From an uncultured Collinsella sp. (GTDB lineage Bacteria; Actinomycetota; Coriobacteriia; Coriobacteriales; Coriobacteriaceae): a DNA stretch of 43,237 bases. This document shows, piece by piece, positions 1 to 8,229 of the stretch. Both the position numbers and the translations under genes were made by a program. The stretch spans positions 1 through 43,237 of the forward strand of contig UQJV01000013.1 of NCBI GenBank assembly GCA_900541475.1. Reading direction: 5' to 3'. Numbering within the stretch: position 1 is the stretch's first letter; each line of letters starts with the position of its first letter. Below the pieces are notes generated by a model, which had not been told where the DNA came from, made no database searches, and worked only from the letters and a program-made list of their open reading frames with translations.

Positions 1-81
1 GCCCCCGTCTTGCGCAGGACTGTTTGAGCAGCAGACCTTTCCCGCGCCTCCGCCTGCCGCCGATTTGGGCCCCCGACCCCG

Positions 82-2382
82 TTACTTGATCTTGGTCGTA
101 CCCGGCGCCAGGTTGGGGTCGGTCTCGTTGGCCTCGGTCTGGAAGTGCTCCGTATAGACGTTCTTGCCGTCGCGGAACATCTCGTAGTACTGCATCTTGG
201 CGTAATCCTCGCGCGCCTTGGTGGCGGCTGCGGCAGCGGCGTCGTCACCGGTGACGTTGGAGGAGAGCGCCCAGCGCAGGCTGGCGTCCTCGTAGCCCAC
301 GGAGTTGATGGCGGGCAGCGACTCGCGCAGCGTCATATGCGCCTTCTGGTAGTCGGTCAGCGGTGCGCCGATCAGCTGCATGAGCTGGGTGGACAGGTAG
401 TTGGTGGACAGGTCGTCGGTCTCACTCGTCTGGTCGCAACCGGCAACGTCGTAGTTGGCCCAGATGATGTAGTCGGTCTGCCACAAGCGCTCCTGATGCG
501 TGGCGTCGTCCTCGTCGGTAAACCACTTATCGTTGAACTTGGACGGGAAGAACGGCTGATGGTCGCCCCAGAACACCACGACCACCTTGCGGTCAAGCCT
601 GCTCAAGGCGTTGAGGAAGTAGCGCAGCGCCTGGTCGGACTGCTCGATGCACGAGACGTACTCGTCGACATCGGACAGCGTGCCGTCCTCGACGGTCTTG
701 GCGTCCAGATCGGTCGTGTCGATGTTCAGGTGCATCTGCTTATCTGCCGGCAGCAGGCCCGTGTCGTAGCCCGAGTGGTTCTGCATGGTCACGTCAAAGA
801 TAAACTGCGGATCGGCGTTCTGATTGAGCAGCTCAAGAATCTTGTCATAGGTCGCCTGGTCGGTCACCATGCCGCGCAGGGTATCGGCACCCTGGAAATC
901 GTTGATGGACAGGAACTGGTCAAAGCCAAAGTCCTTGTAGACGTTCTCGCGGTTCCAGTTGGTGGCGTGGTTGGGGTGCATGGCCGTGGTGGAATATCCG
1001 AGCGACTTGAACTGCTCTGCCAGGTTCCCGGTCGTTTCCATGTTGTAGATGGTGTAGGGGTACACGCCCGAACCCAGGTTGGCCATGGAGTTGCCGGTCA
1101 TAAACTCAAACTCGGTATTGGCGGTGCCGCCGCCGTAGGCACTCACGTAGAGCTTGCCGCGGCTGAGGCAGTTGGACAGGTTCTTAAAGTACTGCGGGCC
1201 CTCGTAGCCGGCGCGCATGTTCTGGTAGATGGACAGGTCCGAGAAGGTCTCGTTCATGATGGCGATGACCGTGGGCTTCTCGCTGTCGAATTGCTCCTTT
1301 GCGGCGGCGCGCTCGTCGCTCTTGGCCGCGTCGGACTTGTCGTAGGCCTTGGCGTACTTTTTGAGCGTGGCCTTGGCATCGTCGACGGAGTAGTCGGCGG
1401 GTTTGGGCGGCTTGATGGACTGTGCTGCACTAATAAAGGCAGGCAGATAGCCCTCGCGCCAGTAGCTCTCGAGCGGACGCCAGGTGTAGACGGTGATGCC
1501 GAGGGTGTTGTAGTAGTCGATAAGCGTGACATGCGCGGTCACGCCGCCCAGGCACAGCACCGCCACGAGCAGGTTGATGAGCAGCATGCGCTTGGCGTTG
1601 GCGGCACCCTTCTGACGGTGCGGTGCCACCAGGCCGGCGTACTCGCATAGCAGCATGGCGATGGCGGTAAAGCCCATGGACAGCACGCAGAACAGCGAGA
1701 TGGAGAAGGTGTAGCCGTTGCCGGCGACCGCGGCGGCGGTGGAAATGGCCGAAAGGTCGCCCGGCTGGATGGGCATGGATTTAAACGTGATGACGAAGAA
1801 CTCGGCAATGCCCAGGACAAAGAGGGCAAAGGCCAGGACGGCCGGAGCTGCGCCGTGGCGCTGGAATAGGAAGAACAAGCCGGTCATGAGCACGGTGATG
1901 ATAGCCCACTCGAGCAGGATGCACAGGGGGTAGACCCAGGTAAAGTCGTGGTTGGATGAGACCTCCATGCCCAGCAGCGCAAAGACGCCGGCGAGCAGCA
2001 GACACAGGACGGCGGCGACGAGCGGGCGGCCCACAAAGGCGCCGCGCAGGCGGGCGAGCTTGCCGGTGGGAGCGGGGGCATCGGGCACGGCAAACGCAAA
2101 GACGCGCGGGGCGATACGGTCGCGGGCGATGCTGGCCCAAGCGCAGCCGGTGAGGATGGCATTGGTCAGGATGAGCATCACAAAGGCGAGCGGCTCGTTT
2201 TGGGCGACGAGGCCAATGGCGCCCCAAATGGTCAAAAAGAGCTGGAACAGGCCGAAGGCGACGCTCCACCCAAGAGCGCTTTTGGCAACGGTGCCCGACT
2301 GAGCGCGAATGGCCTTGGCCTCGCGCAAGACAAGGTAGACGGTCGCCGCAAGACCGACGAGCGAGATGGCGGCAGCGAACAT
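82..2382 (-). CDS. LTA synthase family protein (membrane sulfatase-fold phosphoglycerol transferase)
   Basis: Predicted membrane enzyme of the alkaline-phosphatase/sulfatase superfamily, resembling lipoteichoic acid synthases that move phosphoglycerol-type groups onto cell-surface glycopolymers. The N-terminal third carries about seven or eight hydrophobic segments; the C-terminal half is the extracytoplasmic catalytic domain. Visible motifs are NETF near residue 377 (metal-binding Glu in the family), GGGTANTEFEF near 419 (its Thr matches the LtaS nucleophile), QNHSGY, and WGDHQP near 605 (the Asp-His metal pair). I chose ATG at 2382 because GAGGAG lies seven bases upstream; the frame is also open to a GTG at 2397, but that would overlap the ribosome binding site. 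It is a single gene, divergent from the nitroreductase. The fold is clear. The exact polymer is not, and a wall teichoic acid or glycolipid phosphoglycerol transferase is also possible. Confidence 0.88.
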   Translation of the reverse strand: MFAAAISLVGLAATVYLVLREAKAIRAQSGTVAKSALGWSVAFGLFQLFLTIWGAIGLVAQNEPLAFVMLILTNAILTGCAWASIARDRIAPRVFAFAVPDAPAPTGKLARLRGAFVGRPLVAAVLCLLLAGVFALLGMEVSSNHDFTWVYPLCILLEWAIITVLMTGLFFLFQRHGAAPAVLAFALFVLGIAEFFVITFKSMPIQPGDLSAISTAAAVAGNGYTFSISLFCVLSMGFTAIAMLLCEYAGLVAPHRQKGAANAKRMLLINLLVAVLCLGGVTAHVTLIDYYNTLGITVYTWRPLESYWREGYLPAFISAAQSIKPPKPADYSVDDAKATLKKYAKAYDKSDAAKSDERAAAKEQFDSEKPTVIAIMNETFSDLSIYQNMRAGYEGPQYFKNLSNCLSRGKLYVSAYGGGTANTEFEFMTGNSMANLGSGVYPYTIYNMETTGNLAEQFKSLGYSTTAMHPNHATNWNRENVYKDFGFDQFLSINDFQGADTLRGMVTDQATYDKILELLNQNADPQFIFDVTMQNHSGYDTGLLPADKQMHLNIDTTDLDAKTVEDGTLSDVDEYVSCIEQSDQALRYFLNALSRLDRKVVVVFWGDHQPFFPSKFNDKWFTDEDDATHQERLWQTDYIIWANYDVAGCDQTSETDDLSTNYLSTQLMQLIGAPLTDYQKAHMTLRESLPAINSVGYEDASLRWALSSNVTGDDAAAAAATKAREDYAKMQYYEMFRDGKNVYTEHFQTEANETDPNLAPGTTKIK

Positions 2383-2595
2383 GCTGAGACTCCTCACAAA
2401 CTAAAACCTACGAAAGCGGGGGTTTACCCGATTGTTACCAAGATATGCGCTGCATTTGATGACTGCGCACAACAACCAGCCATAATAACGCGCGTGCGTG
2501 GTGGTGTTGCGCAATGTAGCGGCGACCTGCGCGATAATGGACGGGAATTACACGGAAACGTAAAGGCTTCTTAAAGAAATGGCGAGGGTAGGGCG
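2383..2595. other. Divergent intergenic region, LTA-synthase-like gene / nitroreductase
   Basis: About 210 bases separate two divergent genes and must hold both promoters. The left part is relatively AT-rich around 2400-2490. I see no perfect -10/-35 pair, no strong hairpin and no RNA motif that I recognise. Confidence 0.5.
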
Positions 2596-3468
2596 ATGAG
2601 CGAGCAGGTTTGCAAGGCGGACATGGGCAGCGACGGAGCTGCGGTCGTGGATACATACGGCTATCCGGTCGAGACTACGGGCAATGCGGTGCTGGACATC
2701 TTGGAGCATCGCTCGTCTACGCGTGCCTTCGCGCGTGATGACGATGAACGTCCCGTGGCGGTGACCGACGAGCAGCGGGCGGCGATCTTGCATGCGGCGA
2801 GTCGCGCGCCGTCGGCGGGCGCCATGATGATGTATTCCATCGTGAGCATTCGCGAGCAGGCTACGCTGGACCGTCTGGCCGACCTGTGCGATCACCAGCC
2901 CATGATCGCCAAGGCGCCTTGGGCACTTATATTTGTGGTCGACTATGCCAAGTGGATCGATCTGTTTGAGCATGTGGGTTGCTTTGAGCCCGAGTTTGTC
3001 GAGCGCACGGGCAAGGCACCTCGCCGCGCGCCGGGTTTGGGCGACTTTGCCATCGCGGCGCAGGATGCCGTGATCGCCGCTCAAAACGCCGTGGTTGCCG
3101 CCGAGGCCCTGGGGCTGGGGAGCTGCTACATCGGCGATATCGTCGAGAACGCCGAGGAAGTTGCCGCACTGCTGGACTTGCCTGCCTATACCATGCCGCT
3201 GTCGATGCTCATCATCGGCACGCCCCGTAAGGAGCGCCCGGCAATCGCGCATCCCGTGGTGAACCTGGTGCACGAGGAGCGTTATTGTCGCGCCGACGCC
3301 GCGACGATGGATGCGCAGGTGGCCGAGATGGATGCGATGTTTCGCCCGCACGCCCGCGAGGTGGGCGAGCGCGTCATCGACATCTACACCCGTAAGCACA
3401 CGAGCCCCTTTATGGCCGAGATGAGCCGCTCTATGGAGTGGTGGTTCAAAAACTGGCTCGGAAAATGA
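2596..3468 (+). CDS. Nitroreductase family protein (FMN-dependent oxidoreductase)
   Basis: Nitroreductase-fold flavoprotein of 290 residues. These enzymes use FMN and NAD(P)H to reduce nitroaromatics, quinones or similar acceptors in the cytoplasm. After a 30-residue N-terminal tail the usual start of the fold appears (AVLDILEHRSSTRAF, residues 31-45), with the RSSTR stretch that contacts FMN phosphate in the family. SRAPSAGAMM follows, and then ALGLGSCYIG, the second flavin-contact segment, near residues 173-182. About 70 extra residues at the C-terminus, rich in Met and charged residues, go beyond the minimal domain. The ATG at 2596 is preceded by GAGGGTAGGG. The gene stands alone and is followed within three bases by a 14-bp inverted repeat. 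The physiological substrate cannot be read from the sequence. Confidence 0.88.
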   Translation: MSEQVCKADMGSDGAAVVDTYGYPVETTGNAVLDILEHRSSTRAFARDDDERPVAVTDEQRAAILHAASRAPSAGAMMMYSIVSIREQATLDRLADLCDHQPMIAKAPWALIFVVDYAKWIDLFEHVGCFEPEFVERTGKAPRRAPGLGDFAIAAQDAVIAAQNAVVAAEALGLGSCYIGDIVENAEEVAALLDLPAYTMPLSMLIIGTPRKERPAIAHPVVNLVHEERYCRADAATMDAQVAEMDAMFRPHAREVGERVIDIYTRKHTSPFMAEMSRSMEWWFKNWLGK

Positions 3469-3470
3469 CG

Positions 3471-3503
3471 AATGTGACAAAGGGGGCATCCCTTTGTCAC
3501 ATT
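3471..3503. repeat. Palindromic element, AATGTGACAAAGGG family
   Basis: Perfect 14-bp inverted repeat: AATGTGACAAAGGG (3471-3484), a 5-base loop GGCAT, then CCCTTTGTCACATT (3490-3503). It starts two bases after the nitroreductase stop codon. The stem is terminator-like but has no T-run after it. Related arms occur at 16477-16507 and 35262-35292, and a half copy near 30301. Confidence 0.9.
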
Positions 3504-3563
3504 CCATATCGCCGCGGTGGCCTAAAGGCCGCATAAATGTTTATCTAGCTGGGAAAACGGTGC

Positions 3564-3592
3564 CATTAAAATATGGGCTGATTACATATAAT
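3564..3592 (+). promoter_or_regulatory. Candidate kup promoter
   Basis: A perfect TATAAT (3587-3592) lies 35 bases before the kup start codon. Seventeen bases upstream the hexamer CATTAA (3564-3569) is a weak -35. The implied leader is very short, so a potassium or c-di-AMP riboswitch does not fit here. Confidence 0.4.
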
Positions 3593-3627
3593 CCCGTCGA
3601 ACGTTAAAATTGGGAGGAAACCGGCTT

Positions 3628-5655
3628 ATGGAACAAAAGGCAAAGGAAGTAGCCTCGCACGCTGCGATTCCTGTGAGCATCTCGGCGATGCTCGTCACGC
3701 TGGGCGTGGTGTATGGCGATATCGGCACCAGCCCCATGTATGTAACCAAGGCGCTCGTTGCCGGCAACGGCGGCATCGGAAGCGTCACGCAGGAGTTCGT
3801 GCTCGGCGCGCTCTCCCTTGTCGTGTGGACGGTCACGCTGCTGACGACCGTCAAGTACGTGCTGATCTCGCTGCGCGCCGACAACCACGGCGAGGGCGGT
3901 ATCTTTGCCCTGTACAGCCTGGTCAAGCGCTGCGGCAAGTGGCTCATCATCCCCGCCATGCTGGGCGGCGCGGCGCTCCTCGCCGACGGCATCCTCACGC
4001 CTGCCGTTACCGTGACCACGGCCATCGAGGGCCTGCGCACCATTCCGGCGGTTCACGCCGTGCTCGGTGACGACCAGGGCCGCGTTGTCGCCATCACGCT
4101 CGCCATCATCATCGCGCTCTTCTTGGTGCAGCGCATCGGCACGGCCAAGATTGGCCACGCCTTTGGCCCCATCATGACGCTGTGGTTTTTGTTCCTGGGC
4201 GGTACGGGTCTGTTCTTTGTCTTCCAGTATCCCGCGGTGCTTTTGTGCCTCAACCCGCTGCGTGGCATCGGCTTTTTGCTGAGCCCCAACAACCATGCGG
4301 GCATCATGATCTTGGGCAGCTGCTTCCTGGCCACCACCGGTGCCGAGGCGCTCTATTCCGACATGGGCCATGTGGGTCGCGGCAACATCTACGCCACCTG
4401 GCCGTTTGTTAAGTGCTGCCTGCTGCTGTCCTACATGGGCCAGGGCGCGTGGCTTATCAACAACGCCGGCAACCCGGAGCTCATGGGCATCGCCGACCTC
4501 AACCCCTTCTACCAGATGCTCACCCCGGGCCTGCGTCCCTTTGCCGTCGGCCTTTCCACCGTCGCGGCCATCATCGCTTCGCAGGCACTCATCACCGGCG
4601 CATTCTCGCTGGTGTCCGAGGCCAGCCGCCTGGACCTCATGCCGCATATGCAGGTCTTCTATCCTGCCGAGACCAAGGGCCAGCTCTACATCCCCATGGT
4701 CAACAACGTCATGCTCGTGGGCTGCGTCATCGTGGTGCTGTTGTTCCAGAACTCGGCGCACATGGAGGCTGCGTACGGCTTGGCTATTACCCTGACCATG
4801 ATGTGCACGACGCTGCTGCTCTTCTTCTATCTGCACGTGGAGCGCAAGCTCAAGATCGCGCCGTGGATCTTTGCCGTCTTCTTCCTCATGCTCGAGGGTT
4901 TCTTCTTTGTGAGCTCGCTCACCAAGTTCTTCCACGGTGGCTATTTCACCATCCTCATGGCCGCGCTCATCATGGGAATCATGGTGTGCTGGTACAACGG
5001 TACGGCTGTTGAGCAGCGCCAGTTTACGCTGCTGCCGCTGCGCAGCTACCTGCCGCAGCTCAAGCGCCTGCGCGACGACGATCGCTACGAGCTTATGAGT
5101 GACAACATCGTGTACCTGACCAAGGACACCAATACCGACTACATCGACCGCGATATCGTCTACTCGATCTTGGACAAGCACCCCAAGCGCGCTCGCGCCT
5201 GGTGGTTCGTGAATGTCGAGACCATGGAGGAGCCGCATACCTTTGCCTACTCGGTCGAGACGTTCGGCACCGACTACGTGTTCCGCGTGCATCTGTATCT
5301 GGGCTACAAGATCAACCAGCGCGTCAATGCCTATCTGCGTCAGGTCGTTCAGGACCTGGCTGCCACTGGCGAGCTGCCGGCGCAGACGCATGACTACTCG
5401 GTCTACAAGGATCCGGGCAACATCGGTACGTTCAAGTTTGTCCTGATTCGTAAGCTTCTGGCGCCTGAAAGCGATGTGGAGCCGAGCGAGCGTACGGCCA
5501 TTACGCTCAAGTACATCATCCGCCGCGCCGCCGGCACGCCTGCGCGTTGGTATGGCCTGGAGAACTCCAACGTGAGCTTTGAGTACGTGCCGCTGTTCAC
5601 CAAGTTCAAGGCCGTGAACAAGATGCGGCGCCTGGCCCCCAACGAGCGCCCGTAG
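3628..5655 (+). CDS. kup: Kup-type low-affinity potassium uptake transporter
   Basis: Member of the KUP/HAK/KT family: a polytopic membrane protein that imports K+, in this family generally by symport with protons. The family signature GVVYGDIGTSPMYV lies near residues 31-44 and about twelve hydrophobic helices fill the first 460 residues. The soluble C-terminal domain (about residues 465-675) includes VFRVHLYLGYKINQRV and ends in the arginine-rich stretch FTKFKAVNKMRRLAPNERP. Length (675 residues) is normal. I chose ATG at 3628 because GGGAGG stands at 3612-3617; an in-frame TTG at 3610 is upstream of that site. It is followed by a strong terminator and then by a KdpDE-like sensor/regulator pair, a suggestive potassium-related neighbourhood. 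Confidence 0.96.
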   Translation: MEQKAKEVASHAAIPVSISAMLVTLGVVYGDIGTSPMYVTKALVAGNGGIGSVTQEFVLGALSLVVWTVTLLTTVKYVLISLRADNHGEGGIFALYSLVKRCGKWLIIPAMLGGAALLADGILTPAVTVTTAIEGLRTIPAVHAVLGDDQGRVVAITLAIIIALFLVQRIGTAKIGHAFGPIMTLWFLFLGGTGLFFVFQYPAVLLCLNPLRGIGFLLSPNNHAGIMILGSCFLATTGAEALYSDMGHVGRGNIYATWPFVKCCLLLSYMGQGAWLINNAGNPELMGIADLNPFYQMLTPGLRPFAVGLSTVAAIIASQALITGAFSLVSEASRLDLMPHMQVFYPAETKGQLYIPMVNNVMLVGCVIVVLLFQNSAHMEAAYGLAITLTMMCTTLLLFFYLHVERKLKIAPWIFAVFFLMLEGFFFVSSLTKFFHGGYFTILMAALIMGIMVCWYNGTAVEQRQFTLLPLRSYLPQLKRLRDDDRYELMSDNIVYLTKDTNTDYIDRDIVYSILDKHPKRARAWWFVNVETMEEPHTFAYSVETFGTDYVFRVHLYLGYKINQRVNAYLRQVVQDLAATGELPAQTHDYSVYKDPGNIGTFKFVLIRKLLAPESDVEPSERTAITLKYIIRRAAGTPARWYGLENSNVSFEYVPLFTKFKAVNKMRRLAPNERP

Positions 5656-5727
5656 TCGACACCTGCTGTTTGTCTAGCGACCGCGGGCTGCAAAGGCTAT
5701 ACACTTGAAACCACCACAAGGAGGCCA

Positions 5728-5765
5728 CCACCACAAAGGTGCCTGTCCCCTTTGTGGTGGTTTTT
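5728..5765 (+). terminator. Rho-independent terminator after kup
   Basis: A 12-bp perfect stem, CCACCACAAAGG (5728-5739) with CCTTTGTGGTGG (5749-5760), a 9-base loop TGCCTGTCC, and a TTTTT run from 5761. The right half carries the TGTCCCCTTTGT core shared with palindromic elements elsewhere in the window. It separates kup from the sensor kinase 27 bases later. Confidence 0.88.
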
Positions 5766-5791
5766 GTTTTTGAGAGAGGGGCGGGGCGCTG

Positions 5792-7417
5792 ATGGACGTC
5801 CGTGCGGACGGCGATATTGCCGAGAACTTTTGGTGGCGGCGTACAACGCTGACGCGTCGCAGCCCTCTGTATGACGCCTGCGTATCGGCGGGGCTGCTAG
5901 CTGCGGCGACGATTGTGGGCGCGCTGCTCGACCATCCGGGGCTCGCGCCGAGCATCATGATCGTCTATGTGTTTGCCGTGCAGCTGTGCGCATTCTTTAC
6001 CTGGAGCCGCCTGTATTGCCTGCTGAGCTCGGCTGCCGCCGTGGCGCTCTACAACTATTTGTTTGTCGACCCGCGCTACTCGCTGTCGTTTATCGACCGC
6101 GCCTATCCCGGCATGTTCGTCATTATGTTTGCGGTCTCGCTCGTGTCGAGCTCAATCGCGCTGGCCCTGCGTCGCGCCTTGGCGCAGGCTGCCGCCAGCG
6201 ACCGTCGCACGCAGATGGTGCTCGAGACCAACCGCATGCTGCAGCGGTGCGGCGATCAGCAACAGATTGTGCATGCTATGGCAACGCAACTGGCGCGTCT
6301 TTCGGACTGTCCGGTCGTGTGGTATAGCGCCGATGCCGACGACGATGACCTGCTGCCGCGCACGATGTACACGGCCGTGGGCGATGCCGCGCCGGTGCAC
6401 GAGCTGGCGCCGCAGATGCCGCCACGGCTCTCGGCGTCCGCCTATGTGGGAACGCCGCTCGATGCCACCTATGGCGGCTCGGCGTTCTTTGGCATATACC
6501 TGACCGTGCACTCGGGCGACACCATGGTGCGCGCGGGCGATCCCGACTCGGTGGTGGGGGTGCTCGCCATTGTCGCCGAGCCCGATGCGCTGACGCCCGA
6601 GGAGCGGACGCTTGCCGATGCCATCGTGAGCGAAGGCGAGCTGGCGCTCGATCGCGCCCGCGCCATGGAGGCCCGCGAGGAAGCGGCGGTGCTCGCTAAA
6701 AACGAGCAGCTGCGCGCCAACTTGTTGCGCTCCATCTCGCACGATTTGCGCACGCCGCTTACCAGCATTTCGGGTAATGCCGACGTGCTGCTCGACCAGG
6801 GCTCGACCGGCACGGCCGTGCTCGACGACCAGACGCGCCGCGGCATGCTCCTATCCATTCGCTCGGATGCGCAATGGCTCAACGCTACCGTCGAGAATCT
6901 GCTCGCCATCACCAAGCTCGAGGGCGGCGGTATGCACCTGTCGACCACGCTCGAGCTTATGGACGATATCGTCGAGGAGGCGTTGCGCCACGTAAACCCG
7001 GCCGTGCACGAGCACGACCTCAAGGTGGTGGCGTGCGACGAGCCGGCGCTCGTCAACGTCGACGCGCGCCTGATGGTGCAGCTGGTGGTCAACCTGGTGA
7101 ACAACGCCATCACCTATACGCCCTCGGATTCGCATATCGTGATCTCGATTGGCGTCGACGACGGATGCGTGGGGTGCTCGGTGGCCGATGACGGCCCGGG
7201 CATTGCGCCCGAGGACCGCGAGCGCATCTTTGAGTCGTTCTACACCGCCAACCATGGTCTGGCCGATAGCCAGCGCAGCGTGGGTCTGGGGCTTTCGCTT
7301 TGCCGCTCCATTGCGCTGGCACATGGCGGTAGCATAGGGGTTGCCGCGGCGGACCCGCACGGCTCGGTCTTTACGATTGAGCTTCCCGCCGCCGACGTTT
7401 CGTTTGATAAGGAGTAG
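5792..7417 (+). CDS. kdpD: KdpD-like sensor histidine kinase (DUF4118, short form)
   Basis: Membrane sensor kinase of 541 residues matching the C-terminal half of KdpD. Residues 25-135 hold about four hydrophobic segments with FVDPRYSLSF between them, as in the DUF4118 region of KdpD. A GAF-like region (about 140-290) follows, then the histidine-phosphotransfer helix with SISHDLRTPLTS (phospho-acceptor His317), the N-box NLVNNAITYTP, the G1 box DDGPGI and the G2 box GLGLSL. The cytoplasmic N-terminal KdpD and universal-stress domains of the roughly 890-residue enterobacterial protein are missing. The stop codon is four bases before the regulator's GTG, so the two genes are co-transcribed and probably translationally coupled. 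No kdpFABC is nearby; the adjacent kup is a plausible target, by inference only. Confidence 0.88.
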   Translation: MDVRADGDIAENFWWRRTTLTRRSPLYDACVSAGLLAAATIVGALLDHPGLAPSIMIVYVFAVQLCAFFTWSRLYCLLSSAAAVALYNYLFVDPRYSLSFIDRAYPGMFVIMFAVSLVSSSIALALRRALAQAAASDRRTQMVLETNRMLQRCGDQQQIVHAMATQLARLSDCPVVWYSADADDDDLLPRTMYTAVGDAAPVHELAPQMPPRLSASAYVGTPLDATYGGSAFFGIYLTVHSGDTMVRAGDPDSVVGVLAIVAEPDALTPEERTLADAIVSEGELALDRARAMEAREEAAVLAKNEQLRANLLRSISHDLRTPLTSISGNADVLLDQGSTGTAVLDDQTRRGMLLSIRSDAQWLNATVENLLAITKLEGGGMHLSTTLELMDDIVEEALRHVNPAVHEHDLKVVACDEPALVNVDARLMVQLVVNLVNNAITYTPSDSHIVISIGVDDGCVGCSVADDGPGIAPEDRERIFESFYTANHGLADSQRSVGLGLSLCRSIALAHGGSIGVAAADPHGSVFTIELPAADVSFDKE

Positions 7418-7421
7418 CGCT

Positions 7422-8135
7422 GTGCCGAACTCTGCCGTAAAACCGCTCATCTTGGTTGTTGAGGACGACCCCGCCGTCCGCAACCTTATCGTCGCCGCGC
7501 TCGAGGCGCACGGCTTGCGCCATATGGCCGTGGAGACCGCCCATGCCGCCATCGCCGCCGCCTCGTCGCAGGCGCCGAGCATTGTGCTGCTCGACCTGGG
7601 CCTGCCTGATATGGACGGCGTCAAGGTGGTGGAGTCGGTGCGCGCGTGGTCGGGCATGCCGATTATCGTGGTCTCGGCGCGCAGCGAGGATGCGGACAAG
7701 ATCCGTGCGCTCGATGCCGGCGCCGACGACTATCTGACCAAGCCGTTTTCGGTCGAGGAGCTGCTCGCGCGCATCCGCACGACGCTCAGACGCCTTTCGT
7801 ATGCGCAGACGGGCGGCGTTGCCTCCGAGGGCTCGTTCGATACCGGTGAGCTGCATATCGATTTTGATGCCGGCATTGCCATGATGGATGGCGAGGAACT
7901 GCACCTGACGCCGATCGAGTACAAGCTCCTGTGTCTGCTGGCGCACAACGCCGACAAGGTGTTGACGCACCAGTTTATCCTGCACGAGATTTGGGGCACG
8001 GCGACCAAGAGCGACTTGGCGAGCCTGCGCGTCTTTATGGGCACGCTGCGCAAGAAGATCGAGTCCGACCCCGCGCATCCGCGCTATATCCAGACGCACG
8101 TGGGTATTGGTTACCGATTGGTCATCCAAGGCTAG
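7422..8135 (+). CDS. kdpE: KdpE-like response regulator (OmpR family)
   Basis: Two-domain regulator of 237 residues. The receiver domain shows the acidic pocket EDD (14-16), phospho-acceptor Asp58 in LLDLGLPD, and Lys107 in LTKPF. SARSEDADKIRALDAGADDY is nearly identical to the corresponding KdpE stretch. The C-terminal winged helix (about residues 135-235) includes LTPIEYKLLCLL and ends in THVGIGYRL. I chose GTG at 7422 because AAGGAG stands at 7409-7414 inside the kinase's final codons; the frame is open upstream to 7341, but that start would sit deep within the kinase gene. Its partner is the preceding kinase. The target promoter is not visible, since no kdp structural operon lies in the window. 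Confidence 0.92.
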   Translation: MPNSAVKPLILVVEDDPAVRNLIVAALEAHGLRHMAVETAHAAIAAASSQAPSIVLLDLGLPDMDGVKVVESVRAWSGMPIIVVSARSEDADKIRALDAGADDYLTKPFSVEELLARIRTTLRRLSYAQTGGVASEGSFDTGELHIDFDAGIAMMDGEELHLTPIEYKLLCLLAHNADKVLTHQFILHEIWGTATKSDLASLRVFMGTLRKKIESDPAHPRYIQTHVGIGYRLVIQG

Positions 8136-8160
8136 ATCGCCAACCACCATCCCAATATGA

Positions 8161-8225
8161 GTTGCGGTGAAATACGGTCTTAATTTGCCTAATTCCAGGC
8201 AAAACAGTCCGTATTCCACAGCAAC
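8161..8225. repeat. Palindromic element, TTGCGGTGAAATA family (copy 1)
   Basis: Left arm GTTGCGGTGAAATACGG (8161-8177) pairs with right arm CCGTATTCCACAGCAAC (8209-8225), with 15 of 17 positions complementary. An inner hairpin TTGCCT/AGGCAA sits in the loop. It lies between the ends of two convergent genes (kdpE and rlmKL). A second copy with the same arms is at 35194-35256. Confidence 0.85.
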
Positions 8226-8229
8226 TTTG

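Noticed and set aside
3541..3627. c-di-AMP or K+ riboswitch before kup
   Set aside because: The perfect TATAAT lies about 35 bases before the start codon, leaving too short a leader for such an RNA.
3604..5391. 595-codon open frame on the minus strand across kup
   Set aside because: It is antisense to a textbook Kup protein. Its translation is His/Gln/Asp-rich low complexity without motifs, as expected from antisense frames in GC-rich genes.
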